DNA of 64,000 nucleotides from Aquamicrobium sp. LC103 (GCF_001014615.2 NZ_LBCQ02000010.1:186001-250000); one strand, 5' to 3'; counted from the first letter of the stretch, positions 47,423-57,100 are shown. Translations and numbers: made by a program. The notes: generated by a model from the letters alone, not told the origin.

Positions 47423-48220
47423 TCACACACCTTCCAGCACCAGGATGGTCGGCCGTTTCGGCAAGCTGCGCAGCGAGACCTTGAACGAGCGCTCCTCGGA
47501 AAACCTGACGTCGAAGGTTTCGCCCATCGCGGCGGTGAACTCGCCCATCGGCGTCGCGTGGCGATGCATGGGCAGGATGATCGACGAGAAGAGCCGCTTG
47601 GCGATCTCGCTCATCGCATCGACCGAAAGCGTCATGCCGCCGTCGATCGGCACCATGACGACGTCGAGCCGGCCGATCGCGCCGTAATGCGCATCCTCGA
47701 GATGGTGATGCAGATGCCCGAGATGGCCGATGCACAGCCCCGCCACCTCGAAGATGAAGATCGAATTGCCGTCCCGCTCCATCTCGCCCCAGCGTCGGAT
47801 GTCGGTCGGCACGTTGCGGATATAGACATCGTCGATCACGACCGCATGCTTCGCCGGCCCGCCATCCGGATTCCAGCCGCGCAGGACGTGCTCGATGCCT
47901 GGATCGGGCATTTCCGTGTAGTGCGTCCGGTGCGCCTTGTTCATGGTTACGACCCGCGGCAGCGGATCGCCTCCGTAAACGCCGCTGAAATCGGTGGCGA
48001 TGCGCACGCCGGCCGGCGTCTCGACGATATAGGTGGAATGGCCGGCATAGGTGATCGTCACCTCGCCCTCCTCCGCCTGGGCGAGCGAGAAATTCGCGTA
48101 GGTGACGTTGGGGAGCGATTGCGCCACGGCGAGGCACTGGCTCGGTGCCTCCTCCTGCGCTGAGGCAGGCGTGGCGAGGCTGAGAAGGAGGATGACGGCG
48201 AGCAGGCGGATGGAGATCAT
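47423..48220 (-). CDS. MBL fold metallo-hydrolase, exported
   Basis: From ATG 48220 this has 265 residues with a signal peptide (MISIRLLAVILLLSLATPAS) and an MBL fold of the UlaG/RNase Z-like group: YAGHSTYIVETPAGVRIATDF and GHLGHLHHHLED. The first motif has the His-x-Ser-Thr-type opening rather than HxHxDH, as in UlaG-like enzymes. Metal and substrate are unknown. It is divergent from yebC. Confidence 0.82.
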   Translation of the reverse strand: MISIRLLAVILLLSLATPASAQEEAPSQCLAVAQSLPNVTYANFSLAQAEEGEVTITYAGHSTYIVETPAGVRIATDFSGVYGGDPLPRVVTMNKAHRTHYTEMPDPGIEHVLRGWNPDGGPAKHAVVIDDVYIRNVPTDIRRWGEMERDGNSIFIFEVAGLCIGHLGHLHHHLEDAHYGAIGRLDVVMVPIDGGMTLSVDAMSEIAKRLFSSIILPMHRHATPMGEFTAAMGETFDVRFSEERSFKVSLRSLPKRPTILVLEGV

Positions 48221-48354
48221 TTGCGGCTCCGGTGTCGGCTGCGTTAAGGGCCTGGAAGGCGATGACAGCCTAAGCCGGACCACAACCGTGGCCATTCATT
48301 TCACCGCCTTGCCGGGTCACGATTTCGCGAGCGGCGGCGCCTTTTTCGATCATC

Positions 48355-48383
48355 TGGACGTTTGACGGCAATTTATCTATAAC
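48355..48383 (+). promoter_or_regulatory. Probable yebC promoter
   Basis: TGGACG (48355-48360) and TATAAC (48378-48383) are 17 bases apart, 44 bases before the yebC start. Confidence 0.45.
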
Positions 48384-48426
48384 GCCGCCATTCACGATCA
48401 TCTTCGGAAATCCAGACAGGGGTCCC

Positions 48427-49176
48427 ATGGCCGGCCATTCACAATTCAAGAACATCATGCATCGCAAGGGCCGCCAGGACGCGGTCCGGTCGAAGATGTT
48501 TTCGAAGCTTGCGCGCGAGATAACCGTCGCCGCCAAGGCCGGCCTGCCCGACCCCGACATGAACCCGCGCCTGCGTCTGGCGATCCAGAACGCCAAGGCG
48601 CAGTCGATGCCCAAGGACAACATCCAGCGCGCCATCAACAAGGCCGCCGGCGGCGATGCGGAGAATTACGAGGAAGTGCGCTACGAAGGCTACGGGCCGG
48701 GCGGCGTCGCCGTCATCGTGGAGGCGCTGACCGACAACCGCAACCGCACCGCCTCCAATGTACGCGCCGCCTTCACCAAGGCCGGCGGCGCTCTCGGCGA
48801 GACCGGCTCGGTCGCCTTCATGTTCGACCGTGTCGGCGAGATCGTCTACAAGCCCGAGGCCGGCGATGCCGACAAGGTGATGGAAGCCGCGATCGAGGCC
48901 GGCGCGGACGACGTGCAGTCGGACGAGGACGGCCATGTCATCCTCTGCGCCTTCGAGAGCATCGGCGACGTGACTTCAGCACTGGAAGCCGCGCTGGGCG
49001 AGGCGGAATCGGTCAAGACGATCTGGAAACCGCAGACGACGACGCCCGTCGACGAGGACCGCGCGCAATCGATCCTCAAGCTCGTCGCCACCCTCGACGA
49101 CGATGACGACGTGCAGAACGTCTACGCCAATTTCGAGGTCGACGACGAGACCATGGCGAAGCTGAGCGCGGCCTGA
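48427..49176 (+). CDS. yebC: YebC/PmpR family translation/transcription regulator
   Basis: This 249-residue protein opens with [20 protein letters not shown], the invariant YebC start, and has [19 protein letters not shown]. YebC proteins were called transcription factors and are now also linked to translation of proline stretches. There is no ruvC gene next to it, unlike in many proteobacteria. Confidence 0.95.
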   Translation: MAGHSQFKNIMHRKGRQDAVRSKMFSKLAREITVAAKAGLPDPDMNPRLRLAIQNAKAQSMPKDNIQRAINKAAGGDAENYEEVRYEGYGPGGVAVIVEALTDNRNRTASNVRAAFTKAGGALGETGSVAFMFDRVGEIVYKPEAGDADKVMEAAIEAGADDVQSDEDGHVILCAFESIGDVTSALEAALGEAESVKTIWKPQTTTPVDEDRAQSILKLVATLDDDDDVQNVYANFEVDDETMAKLSAA

Positions 49177-49212
49177 AGCCCGCGACTTCGGCTCGCACGA
49201 TCAGGACGACCC

Positions 49213-49512
49213 ATGAGCACGTCGCGCCCCGTCATCCGCATCGTTTACTGCACGCAATGCCAGTGGCTGTTGCGGGCGGCATGGATGGCGCAGGAACTGC
49301 TCTCGACCTTCGGGTCCGATATCGGCGAGGTCGCGCTGGTTCCGGGCACGGGCGGCATATTCGAGATACACTGTGACGGAGAACTCATCTGGGAGCGCAA
49401 GCGCGACGGCGGCTTCCCGGAAGCCAAGGTGCTGAAGCAGCGCGTTCGCGACATCGTCTGGCCGGAGCGCGATCTCGGCCATTCCGACCGGAATAAAGGC
49501 GACGAGAGGTAG
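49213..49512 (+). CDS. SelT/SelW/SelH family redox protein
   Basis: This 99-residue protein has the CxxC redox motif VYCTQC (Cys13, Cys16), where selenoprotein W has CxxU, and the GGIFEIHCDGELIWER strand. It is a thioredoxin-like small redox protein; the partner is unknown. It follows yebC by 36 bases. Confidence 0.88.
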   Translation: MSTSRPVIRIVYCTQCQWLLRAAWMAQELLSTFGSDIGEVALVPGTGGIFEIHCDGELIWERKRDGGFPEAKVLKQRVRDIVWPERDLGHSDRNKGDER

Positions 49513-49532
49513 ACCTGGGTTTCAGGTGCGTC

Positions 49533-49700
49533 GTGCGTCCTTCGAGGCTCGCTGCGCTCGCACCTCAGGATGAGGGAGGCCGGCGCAACGAACCTCCCAA
49601 AGTAAAGGCGCTCGAATTTGAGTTCGCTGTACTCGCGACGGCCCGACGCACGACGCCCCTCATCCTGAGGTGCGAGCGCAGCGAGCCTCGAAGGACGCAC
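49533..49700. repeat. Large inverted repeat, rhizobial intergenic element
   Basis: A perfect 43-base inverted repeat (49533-49575 and 49658-49700, containing GCTCGCTGCGCTCGCACCTC) encloses an 82-base centre. GCGTCGTGCGTC at 49528-49539 also recurs inverted at 49645-49656. This family is common in Mesorhizobium and Bradyrhizobium intergenic DNA. The 261-base gap between SelW-like and carD contains nothing else but a terminator. Confidence 0.88.
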
Positions 49701-49723
49701 CCACCATAAAACCCAAAAAAGAA

Positions 49724-49755
49724 AAGGCCCCGGTCTCCCGGAGCCTTTTTCATTC
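49724..49755. terminator. Bidirectional terminator at the carD end
   Basis: A 10-base stem with one mismatch (AAGGCCCCGG / CCGGAGCCTT, TCTC loop) is flanked by TTTTT on the plus strand and CTTTTCTTTTTT on the minus strand. It serves carD mainly. Confidence 0.8.
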
Positions 49756-49773
49756 GCGAAACCGGAAGCTGGC

Positions 49774-50346
49774 TTATGCCGCCTCTTCCTGCTCGGTCTC
49801 CTCGTTGTCGGCCTTGGTGCCGCGGCGGGGACCCTTGTTGAGGTTGGCCTCGATGAGGCGAACCGCCTCCGTGTCCGACATGCGGTTGACGGCGGCAATC
49901 TCGCGCGCCATGCGGTCGAGCGCAGCCTCGTAGAGCTGGCGCTCGGAATAGGACTGCTCGGGCTGGTTCTCGGCGCGATAGAGATCGCGCACGACCTCGG
50001 AGATCGAGATCAGGTCGCCGGAATTGATCTTCGCATCATATTCCTGCGCGCGGCGCGACCACATGGTGCGCTTCACCCGGGCACGGCCCTGGACGACCTT
50101 GAGCGCGCGGTCGACATAGTCGGTCTCCGACAGCTTGCGCATGCCGATCGACGTCGCCTTGGCGACCGGCACCTTCAGCCGCATCTTGTCTTTCTGGAAA
50201 TCGATAACGAACAGTTCCAGCTTGTGTCCCGCGACTTCCTGCTCTTCGATCGTTACGATCTGCCCCACGCCGTGAGCCGGATATACGATGTATTCGCCGG
50301 TCTTGAATCCCTGACGGGTCGCGGATTTCTTCTGCTGGGTTGCCAT
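49774..50346 (-). CDS. carD: CarD family transcriptional regulator
   Basis: This 190-residue protein has an N-terminal RNA-polymerase interaction domain (FKTGEYIVYPAHGVGQIVTI, through KVPVAKA) and a helical DNA-contacting C-terminal part (about 70-165, WSRRAQEYDAKINSGD). CarD binds the beta subunit and stabilises open complexes, often at rRNA genes. The tail is acidic. It has a 5' leader of about 240 bases. Confidence 0.94.
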   Translation of the reverse strand: MATQQKKSATRQGFKTGEYIVYPAHGVGQIVTIEEQEVAGHKLELFVIDFQKDKMRLKVPVAKATSIGMRKLSETDYVDRALKVVQGRARVKRTMWSRRAQEYDAKINSGDLISISEVVRDLYRAENQPEQSYSERQLYEAALDRMAREIAAVNRMSDTEAVRLIEANLNKGPRRGTKADNEETEQEEAA

Positions 50347-50593
50347 ACGCCCTGTACTCCTTCTTTCGACACCGTTTCTCGGCGATCGTTGTCATGTACA
50401 TTGGCCGAAAAGCCGGCCGGCCAGTGGAACCGGAGACGCGACATGAGGCAGCGGCCGGAGAAGCGCTTGAGAGCCCTGCACGACACGAAGATGTCGCCTG
50501 GCCCAGCTCGCCTGGTCCGGATCGCTTGCCTGCCTTTCAATGATTAGAGCGCTTGCGCCATAAATCGACGTTCGTCACCGGCATGTTGACGTA

Positions 50594-50622
50594 TATCTAT
50601 CATAAAAAGCTGAAAGAATCAA
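50594..50622 (-). promoter_or_regulatory. Possible carD promoter in a 381-base gap
   Basis: On the minus strand TTGATT (50622-50617) and TAGATA (50599-50594) are 17 bases apart. The whole 50347-50727 interval, between fdxA and carD, holds no gene I can support, so it is probably a long carD leader. Confidence 0.45.
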
Positions 50623-50727
50623 GAATTTGCCGCATGCGCGAAAAGACGGCCGCCGCAACGCCCGTTTCCTCCGACACCATCGCCGATGGACATCCAGACC
50701 TGACGCAACGTCAGGTCGCGCCTCGCT

Positions 50728-51066
50728 TCAGTCGCCTTCGCCGGGTTCGGCCGAGAAATACTTCTCGAACTTCTCCTCGATTCCGTCGAACTCCTTGGCG
50801 TCCGCCGGAGGCTCCTTCTTCGCGGTGATGTTGGGCCATTTCGAGGCGTATTCGGTGTTGATCTGCAGCCATTTGTCGAGGCCGGGCTCGGTGTCGGGCT
50901 TGATCGCCTCGGCGGGGCATTCCGGCTCGCAGACACCGCAGTCGATGCACTCGTCAGGGTGGATGACGAGCATGTTTTCGCCTTCGTAGAAGCAATCGAC
51001 CGGACAGACCTCGATGCAGTCCATATATTTGCATTTGATGCAATTGTCGGTCACGACGTAGGTCAT
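50728..51066 (-). CDS. fdxA: Ferredoxin FdxA (7Fe-8S type)
   Basis: This 112-residue protein has cysteines 9, 12, 17, 21 and 40, 43, 46, 50 in the [17 protein letters not shown] and [12 protein letters not shown] patterns for one 3Fe-4S and one 4Fe-4S cluster. The text [14 protein letters not shown] is that of alphaproteobacterial FdxA. It carries electrons in the cytoplasm. It lies 130 bases downstream of the S4 protein gene and may belong to the same transcript. Confidence 0.94.
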   Translation of the reverse strand: MTYVVTDNCIKCKYMDCIEVCPVDCFYEGENMLVIHPDECIDCGVCEPECPAEAIKPDTEPGLDKWLQINTEYASKWPNITAKKEPPADAKEFDGIEEKFEKYFSAEPGEGD

Positions 51067-51197
51067 GGGAAGGCTCCAGCCTTTCGGCACTCTCGATATC
51101 CGGCGGTGAGGTAACGCCTTTGCCCCCGTGTTGCAAGGGTGACCATTGCGCACATTGCGGACGTGGCGGAACGGTTTTCCCCGTATTGGATCAGGGC

Positions 51198-51602
51198 CTA
51201 TTCGCCATTGCCACCGTCATCGCCGCCACGCCAGGCGTCGAGATCGCGCCGTTCTCTCTTTGTGGGCCGGCCGCTGCCGGCTTTGCGTACGGGCGCGAGC
51301 GCATCCGGCAGCGCCTGGCCGGACGGTGCCGGCGGCGGCGTCAGATCCTCGTAAAGCGTGCGCGCCTCCTCCGCCGGACCGCGACGCGCGCCGCAGTCGA
51401 CGACGCGATAGACGATCACCCGGCGCTCGAGCGTTATCGTCAGCACGTCGCCGGGCTTCACCGTCTGCGATGGGTGGTCGGTCTTGTCGCGGTTGATGCG
51501 GACGCGGCCGGCCTGCACGAACTTGGCTGCCAGCGAGCGTGATTTCACCACGCGCGCGAAGAACAGCCATTTGTCGATGCGTTGCCTGCCCTCGCCCGCC
51601 AT
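51198..51602 (-). CDS. S4-domain RNA-binding protein (HslR-like)
   Basis: This 134-residue protein starts with an S4 domain ([31 protein letters not shown]) and ends in a basic tail [19 protein letters not shown]. HslR/Hsp15 binds 50S subunits carrying stalled peptidyl-tRNA. The ATG at 51602 directly abuts the upstream helicase stop (TAG then ATG), so the two are translated together. This links RNA-helicase and ribosome rescue functions, as inference. Confidence 0.9.
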   Translation of the reverse strand: MAGEGRQRIDKWLFFARVVKSRSLAAKFVQAGRVRINRDKTDHPSQTVKPGDVLTITLERRVIVYRVVDCGARRGPAEEARTLYEDLTPPPAPSGQALPDALAPVRKAGSGRPTKRERRDLDAWRGGDDGGNGE

Positions 51603-54600
51603 CTACTTCTTGAGCTGGTCGCGCAGCGCGGCAAGCTTGGCGAAGGGCGAATCCGGATCGATCCGCGCCGGCTTTTCCTGGCGCGGCTTCTCGCGGAAGG
51701 GCGGCTTGCCCTTGTTGCGGTCCTCGCCCCGGCCGCCTCGCCCGTCCTCGCGCTTGCCCGTTCCGCCTCCGAACTTGCGTTCGAAACGCTCGCGTCCCCC
51801 GCGTGCCTTTTCGCCGGCGCCGGCACCTTCCTTGCGCTGGCCGCCATGGCCGCCGCGACGCTGGTGACGCGGACGACCGTCGCTGCGCGCCGGCTTCCAG
51901 ATCAGGATCGGCTTCGGCTCCTCTTCCGCTTCCGCGGCCTCGGGCACGGCGACCGGCTCGGCGCCGGTTTCGAGCGGCGCATCGACGGCTTCCGCCTCGG
52001 CACTTTCGATTGTCGTGGAAACGTCTTCCGGAACCTCTCCGGCCGCCGCCTCGCCGCTCGCGGCCGCTTCGACCTCCGTCGCAGCGGAATCTGCCGTCAC
52101 CGCGTCGCTTTCGGCCTGGCCGCTTTCAGTTGCCTGGTCGTCGGAAGCGGCCGGCTCGGCCTCGCCCGGAGCCTCGCCTTCGGCGACCGCCTGCTCGGAA
52201 GTTTCGGGCTGTGCCTCGGCGTCCGCTTTCGCCGCCAGCGCGGCTTTAGCCGCGGCGTCCAACGCCTCGATCCGCGCCTGGACCTCGCCGGCCTGCTTGG
52301 GTTCAGCGCGGTAGCCGAGGCCCTTCAGGATTTCTTCCATGTCCTCGGCGGTTGCACCCAGAATGGACATCATCGCCGGCGTGACGAGGAACGAATTGCC
52401 GTCATAGGCGCCCTCGGGCCGGAGACCGGTTCCTTCCTTCCAGGCGAGCGCCGGCCGGATGAGATCGGCGAGACGCTCCAGTATATCGACGCGCACGGCG
52501 CGGCGGCCGAGATTGCGATAGCCGGCGAGCCGATAGAAGGTGGGCTCGAATGCGTTGTCCGTCACCAGCGAGGTGCGGCCGGTCGCCAGCGCATTGACCA
52601 CGTCGCCGAAGCCGGTCTTTTCCTTGCCGTCGTTCTTCAGTGCCCAGAGCAGCGTGACGAGTCCGGCCGGACCCGGCTTCAGAAGCGTCGGCACGAAGAC
52701 ATGGAAGGCGCCGAAGCGGACGCCGAGCCGACGCAACGCGCCGCGCGCCTCCTGGTCGAGCGAGCGGACGTCCTCGGCGACGTCACGGCGGTTGAGCAGG
52801 CCGAAATTCTCGACGAGCTGGAACGCCAGCCCCTTGGCGATGCCGGAGAGCTGCTCGGCGGATGAGAGGTCGAAAAGCGGCTTCAGCAGCGTCTCGATCT
52901 GATAATTGACGAAGCGTTCCGCCCGCGCGGCGACCTTGTCGCGCGCCGCACCCGTAAGCTGCTCGTCCGCCAGCAGGATGACGCGCGGCTTCAGCGGATC
53001 CTCGCCGGCGGCCAGCGTCGCCACCGGCGAGCCGATCCAGCGCAGGAGCCCGTCGGAAGCCAGCGCGAAATCGCCGTTGGCGGCGATCGCGAAGCGTTCC
53101 GCCCGCGTTTCGAATTCCTGGGCAAGCGCCTTCTGCGCGGCGGCCCTCACCGCCTTGGCGTCTTCCCCGCCAGCGGACTGATCCGCGGTGAAGCGGAACC
53201 CTTGCAACTCGCCGACGTGATGTCCTTCAACGAGCACTTCGCCGGACGGGTTTATTTCAGCTTCAAGCATCGTATTTTCTCTCAGGCGCTTCATGAGCAC
53301 GGAAGTCCTGCGGTCTACGAAGCGTTTCGTCAATCTTTCATGCAGCGCATCCGACAATCTGTCCTCAATCTCGCGCGTTTTTTCCTGCCAGTGTGCCGGA
53401 TCGGCCAGCCAGCCGGGCCGGTGCGACACGAAAGTCCAGGTGCGTATCTGCGCGATTCGATGGGAGAGCGTGTCGATGTCGCCTTCAGTGGCGTCGGCGC
53501 GGCGGACCTGCTCGGCGAGATAATCCTCGTCGACATGGCCCTTGCGGGCGAGGTCGAGATAGATCGAACCGATGATGTCGGCATGCTGGGCGGGCGCGAT
53601 GCGACGGTAGTCCGGCAGGGCGCACGCGTCCCACAATAGCGAGACGTGCTGCCGGCTGGTGGCGAGCCCGCGGACATCCGCATCCTGGGAAAGATGTTCG
53701 AACGCACGTGCATCGACCGACGGCAACGCCCGCGTCAGCCCCTCGACGGGCGGGATCGTGTCGAGCGACCGCTTCAGCGCTTCCAGGCTTGAAAAATCGA
53801 AATCGGCGCTGCGCCACTGGACGACCTTCACCGGTTCGAAGTCGTGCGCCTCTATGCGCTCCACCAGCTCGTCCGACAGCGGATCGACCCGCCCGGTGAC
53901 GCCGAAGGTTCCGTCGCGCACGTGCCGGCCGGCGCGGCCGGCGATCTGGCCGAGCTCGGCCGCGGTGAGATCGCGATATTGGAAGCCGTCGAACTTGCGG
54001 TTCTGCGCGAAGGCGACATGATCGACATCGAGATTGAGCCCCATGCCGATCGCGTCGGTCGCGACGAGATAGTCGACGTCACCCGACTGGTAGAGTTCGA
54101 CCTGGGCGTTGCGCGTGCGCGGGCTGAGCGCACCGAGCACGACGGCGGCGCCGCCGCGCTGGCGTCGGATGAGCTCGGCGATGCCGTAGACCTCCTCCGC
54201 CGAGAAGGCGACGATCGCCGATCGATGCGGCAGGCGGGTGAGCTTCTTCGAGCCGGCATAGGCCAGATGCGACATGCGCGGCCGGGTGACGACGGAGATC
54301 CCGCGCAGAAGCTTCTCCAGGATCCCGCGCATCGTCGCCGCGCCCAGAAGCAGCGTTTCCTGCCGACCGCGCAGGTGCAGGATGCGGTCCGTGAAGATGT
54401 GGCCCCGCTCCAGATCGGCGGCGAGCTGCACCTCGTCGATCGCGACGAAGGCGGCGTCGGTCTCGCGCGGCATCGCCTCGACGGTGCAGACCGAATAGCG
54501 CGCCCCCGGCGGGATGATCTTCTCCTCGCCGGTGATGAGGGCGACCTTGTCCACTCCCACCTTGTTGACGACGCGCCCATAGACCTCGCGTGCGAGCAGG

Positions 54601-54749
54601 CGCAACGGCAGGCCGATGACGCCGCTTTCGTGGGCGACCATCCTTTCGATCGCCAAATGCGTCTTGCCCGTGTTCGTCGGGCCGAGCACGGCGGTCACGT
54701 CCCTGCCGGTGAGAACCAGCGGCGCGTTTTGTCTCGTCAGCATATTCAT
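51603..54749 (-). CDS. SUV3-like DEAD/DEAH RNA helicase
   Basis: This 1048-residue protein has a helicase core in the first 450 residues: Walker A LGPTNTGKTH (about 19-28), DEVQ box AIDEVQLAADLERG and the IGMGLNLDVDHVAF/QIAGRAGRH motifs of superfamily 2. It resembles mitochondrial SUV3. A middle region contains further conserved helices. Residues of about 830-970 are an Ala/Glu-rich low-complexity stretch (for example AEAQPETSEQAVAEGEAPGE), followed by a Gly/Arg/Lys tail likely to bind RNA. ATG 54749 starts just before the core. ATG 54743 is an alternative. Confidence 0.9.
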   Translation of the reverse strand: MNMLTRQNAPLVLTGRDVTAVLGPTNTGKTHLAIERMVAHESGVIGLPLRLLAREVYGRVVNKVGVDKVALITGEEKIIPPGARYSVCTVEAMPRETDAAFVAIDEVQLAADLERGHIFTDRILHLRGRQETLLLGAATMRGILEKLLRGISVVTRPRMSHLAYAGSKKLTRLPHRSAIVAFSAEEVYGIAELIRRQRGGAAVVLGALSPRTRNAQVELYQSGDVDYLVATDAIGMGLNLDVDHVAFAQNRKFDGFQYRDLTAAELGQIAGRAGRHVRDGTFGVTGRVDPLSDELVERIEAHDFEPVKVVQWRSADFDFSSLEALKRSLDTIPPVEGLTRALPSVDARAFEHLSQDADVRGLATSRQHVSLLWDACALPDYRRIAPAQHADIIGSIYLDLARKGHVDEDYLAEQVRRADATEGDIDTLSHRIAQIRTWTFVSHRPGWLADPAHWQEKTREIEDRLSDALHERLTKRFVDRRTSVLMKRLRENTMLEAEINPSGEVLVEGHHVGELQGFRFTADQSAGGEDAKAVRAAAQKALAQEFETRAERFAIAANGDFALASDGLLRWIGSPVATLAAGEDPLKPRVILLADEQLTGAARDKVAARAERFVNYQIETLLKPLFDLSSAEQLSGIAKGLAFQLVENFGLLNRRDVAEDVRSLDQEARGALRRLGVRFGAFHVFVPTLLKPGPAGLVTLLWALKNDGKEKTGFGDVVNALATGRTSLVTDNAFEPTFYRLAGYRNLGRRAVRVDILERLADLIRPALAWKEGTGLRPEGAYDGNSFLVTPAMMSILGATAEDMEEILKGLGYRAEPKQAGEVQARIEALDAAAKAALAAKADAEAQPETSEQAVAEGEAPGEAEPAASDDQATESGQAESDAVTADSAATEVEAAASGEAAAGEVPEDVSTTIESAEAEAVDAPLETGAEPVAVPEAAEAEEEPKPILIWKPARSDGRPRHQRRGGHGGQRKEGAGAGEKARGGRERFERKFGGGTGKREDGRGGRGEDRNKGKPPFREKPRQEKPARIDPDSPFAKLAALRDQLKK

Positions 54750-55479
54750 AGCGGAAGGATCGCCCCTCTTGGCGCGGCTTATAGTATTTGCGGCGGCCGG
54801 ACGAAAGATGCCGGCCTTTGACGAAAGATAGGAATTCGCTGGGCCAGCACCAGATGAAAATTTCTCCAATCAGGCCCGATCCGATTAATCGATGGAACGA
54901 GTCTGGAACGAATCGGCGACGAATCGCTGACTCCTGAATGTTCCTGATTTGTATCCCACGACATGTAGCGCTTGAGCCTCCTCGTTTCACCAGATGCTGA
55001 ATCGACGATTCTCCCTTTCAGCGGAAAGGAGCCTCGGCGTTAATCTTTGCGCTGAAACGACGGCAGAAGGGAGAATTCAGACACGCCGCAGGGGCAACAC
55101 GAAGATATCATTAGGAAAATCTTTACCTTCCGACGCCTGCGCACGCCAGGAACGTTAACGAACCGGCCAAACCCGGAACGAAGCGGCGACGAATCACCGA
55201 CCGCGCGGAATTCTCCGTTTGTTCACTACGAGATCTTGTGCTCCGCACAGCTTGTCCACAATAATTCCACAGCTTTTAAACACACCTCCGCCTCCCCGGC
55301 GCAGCGCGCATTAACGATTCCGTTTCAGAGTGAAACAAGGAAAAGCGCGGACTTTTTCTTATCCGGCGCAAGTCGAACATGTTTCCGACCTCACGTAACG
55401 ATTGAATTCGAGCATCCGTCGTGTCTTGATCCCGGTATCCGTCCCAGTAGACGGTGTTTTTCTTGCGAGGGGGTTCCTC
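54750..55479. other. Long intergenic region rich in GANTC sites and repeats
   Basis: This 730-base gap between the helicase and aqpZ genes has no credible gene. It holds six GANTC (CcrM) sites in 113 bases (54899-55011), eight in all. It has a direct repeat of GGAACGAATCGGCGACGAATC near 54906-54926 and 55175-55195 (one mismatch). A broken hairpin pairs 55008-55023 with 55050-55057 plus 55067-55076. TTAAC motifs and a near DnaA-box TTGTCCACA (55252-55260) also occur. Confidence 0.7.
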
Positions 55480-56202
55480 ATGTCAAAACGTCTCGTTGCG
55501 GAGTTTCTCGGTACATTCTGGTTGGTGTTCGGCGGCTGCGGTGCGGCCGTCATCGCGGCGGCCTTTCCCGACGTCGGCATCGGATTGCTCGGCGTCGCCT
55601 TCGCCTTCGGCCTGACGGTCTTGACCATGGCCTATGCGGTCGGCGGCATCTCCGGCGGCCATTTCAATCCGGCGGTTTCGATCGGTCTCGCGGCGGCGGG
55701 GCGTTTTCCGGCAAAGGACCTTCTGCCCTATATCGCGGCCCAGCTCGTGGGCGCGGTGATCGCTTCCACCGCGCTCTATGTGATCGCCAGCGGCAAGGCG
55801 GATTTCTCGCTCGCGGGAGGTTTCGCGGCCAACGGCTATGGCGAGCATTCCCCGGGCGGCTACTCGTTGACCTCGGCGCTCGTCATCGAGGTGTTGCTGA
55901 CCTTCATGTTCCTGATGATCATTCTCGGCGCGACGACCAGCCGCGTGCCGGCGGGGTTCGCCCCGATCGCCATCGGCCTGGCGCTCACATTGATCCATCT
56001 GATCTCGATCCCGGTGACCAACACCTCGGTCAACCCTGCCCGCTCGACCGGCCCGGCGCTGTTCGCCGGCGGCTGGGCGCTGCAGCAGCTCTGGCTGTTC
56101 TGGGTGGCCCCTATCGTCGGCGCCGTCGCCGCCGGCCTGTTCCACGCCTCGATATTCGAGGACCGGGCCCCTGTAGGCGACAAGGCCGTACCGGCGGAGT
56201 AA
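55480..56202 (+). CDS. aqpZ: Aquaporin Z
   Basis: This 240-residue water channel has two NPA boxes (HFNPAVS, NPA 63-65, and [13 protein letters not shown] 185-187) and the selectivity-filter residues His173, Thr182 and Arg188 as in E. coli AqpZ. Six membrane helices are visible. ATG 55480 follows TGCGAGGGGG. It gives fast water flow during osmotic shifts. Confidence 0.95.
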   Translation: MSKRLVAEFLGTFWLVFGGCGAAVIAAAFPDVGIGLLGVAFAFGLTVLTMAYAVGGISGGHFNPAVSIGLAAAGRFPAKDLLPYIAAQLVGAVIASTALYVIASGKADFSLAGGFAANGYGEHSPGGYSLTSALVIEVLLTFMFLMIILGATTSRVPAGFAPIAIGLALTLIHLISIPVTNTSVNPARSTGPALFAGGWALQQLWLFWVAPIVGAVAAGLFHASIFEDRAPVGDKAVPAE

Positions 56203-56271
56203 GCGGGATCGAAGTCAGGGCCGGGGCGCCAGCAGGCCGCCCCGGTCTCCGAGCGAAGCCGAAGGCGTGGT

Positions 56272-57000
56272 CTACACGAAGAACTGCCCGCCATTGGCGG
56301 TGAGCGTCGAGCCGGTGATGAAGCCGGCCTCCTCGGAAGCGAGGAAGACCGCGCAGCGCGCGATCTCCGTCGCCTCGCCCAGGCGCCCGACGGGGATTTG
56401 CGCGATGATCGCCTCGCGCACCTTTTCCGGAACCGCCATCACCATCTCGGTCGCGATGTATCCCGGGCAGATCGCGTTGACGGTGATGCCGGCCCGCGCG
56501 CCTTCCTGCGCCAGGGCCTTGGTGAAGCCGAGATCGCCGGCCTTGGCCGCGGAATAGTTCGCCTGGCCGGCCTGGCCCTTCTGGCCGTTGATCGACGAGA
56601 TCGTGATGACGCGGCCGAACCGCCGCTCGCGCATGCCCGGCCACAGCGGATGCGTCATGTTGAAGACGCCGTTGAGGTTGGTATCGACGACCTCGCGCCA
56701 TTGCTCCAGCGTCATCTTGTGGAACATGGCGTCACGCGTGATGCCGGCATTGTTGACGAGCACGCCGACGGGCCCGAGTTCCGCCTCGACCCTTGCGATC
56801 CCTTCAATGCACGCATCGTAATCGGCGACCGACCATCTATAGGCCGGAATGCCGGTCTCGGCGCTGAACTTCGCCGCCGCTTCGTCATTGCCGGCATAAT
56901 TGGCGGCCACCATATAGCCCGCATCGCGCAGCGCGACCGATATCGCCGCGCCGATGCCCCGCGTCCCGCCGGTGACGATTGCCGTTCTGGTCATCCGCAT
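56272..57000 (-). CDS. phaB: Acetoacetyl-CoA reductase
   Basis: This 242-residue SDR has TGGTRGIG, NNAGITRDAMFHKM and NYSAAKAGDLGFTK with the catalytic Tyr/Lys, and the end GGQFFV; the motifs FHKMTLEQW and SSINGQKGQAGQ are those of PhaB. It reduces acetoacetyl-CoA to (R)-3-hydroxybutyryl-CoA with NADPH for PHB. It lies 100 bases after phaA on the same strand. Confidence 0.95.
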   Translation of the reverse strand: MRMTRTAIVTGGTRGIGAAISVALRDAGYMVAANYAGNDEAAAKFSAETGIPAYRWSVADYDACIEGIARVEAELGPVGVLVNNAGITRDAMFHKMTLEQWREVVDTNLNGVFNMTHPLWPGMRERRFGRVITISSINGQKGQAGQANYSAAKAGDLGFTKALAQEGARAGITVNAICPGYIATEMVMAVPEKVREAIIAQIPVGRLGEATEIARCAVFLASEEAGFITGSTLTANGGQFFV

Positions 57001-57100
57001 AACCTCCCATTGGTCAAGGCGAATAGGATTGCGATAGCGGTGAGGATCTTGTGTCCCCTGGCTTTCGCGTCCCCGTCTCCCTATTCGCTGCTATTGTTCG

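Noticed and set aside
50224-50547. Overlapping small frames on both strands upstream of carD
   Set aside because: No ribosome site or family pattern; they look like chance open frames in GC-rich DNA.
55252-55260. Possible chromosomal origin (near DnaA box)
   Set aside because: Only one imperfect box and none of the usual origin neighbours (hemE, parAB, repABC) are in the window.
55236-56303. 355-codon plus-strand frame over aqpZ
   Set aside because: Another frame of aqpZ, low complexity and Arg-rich.
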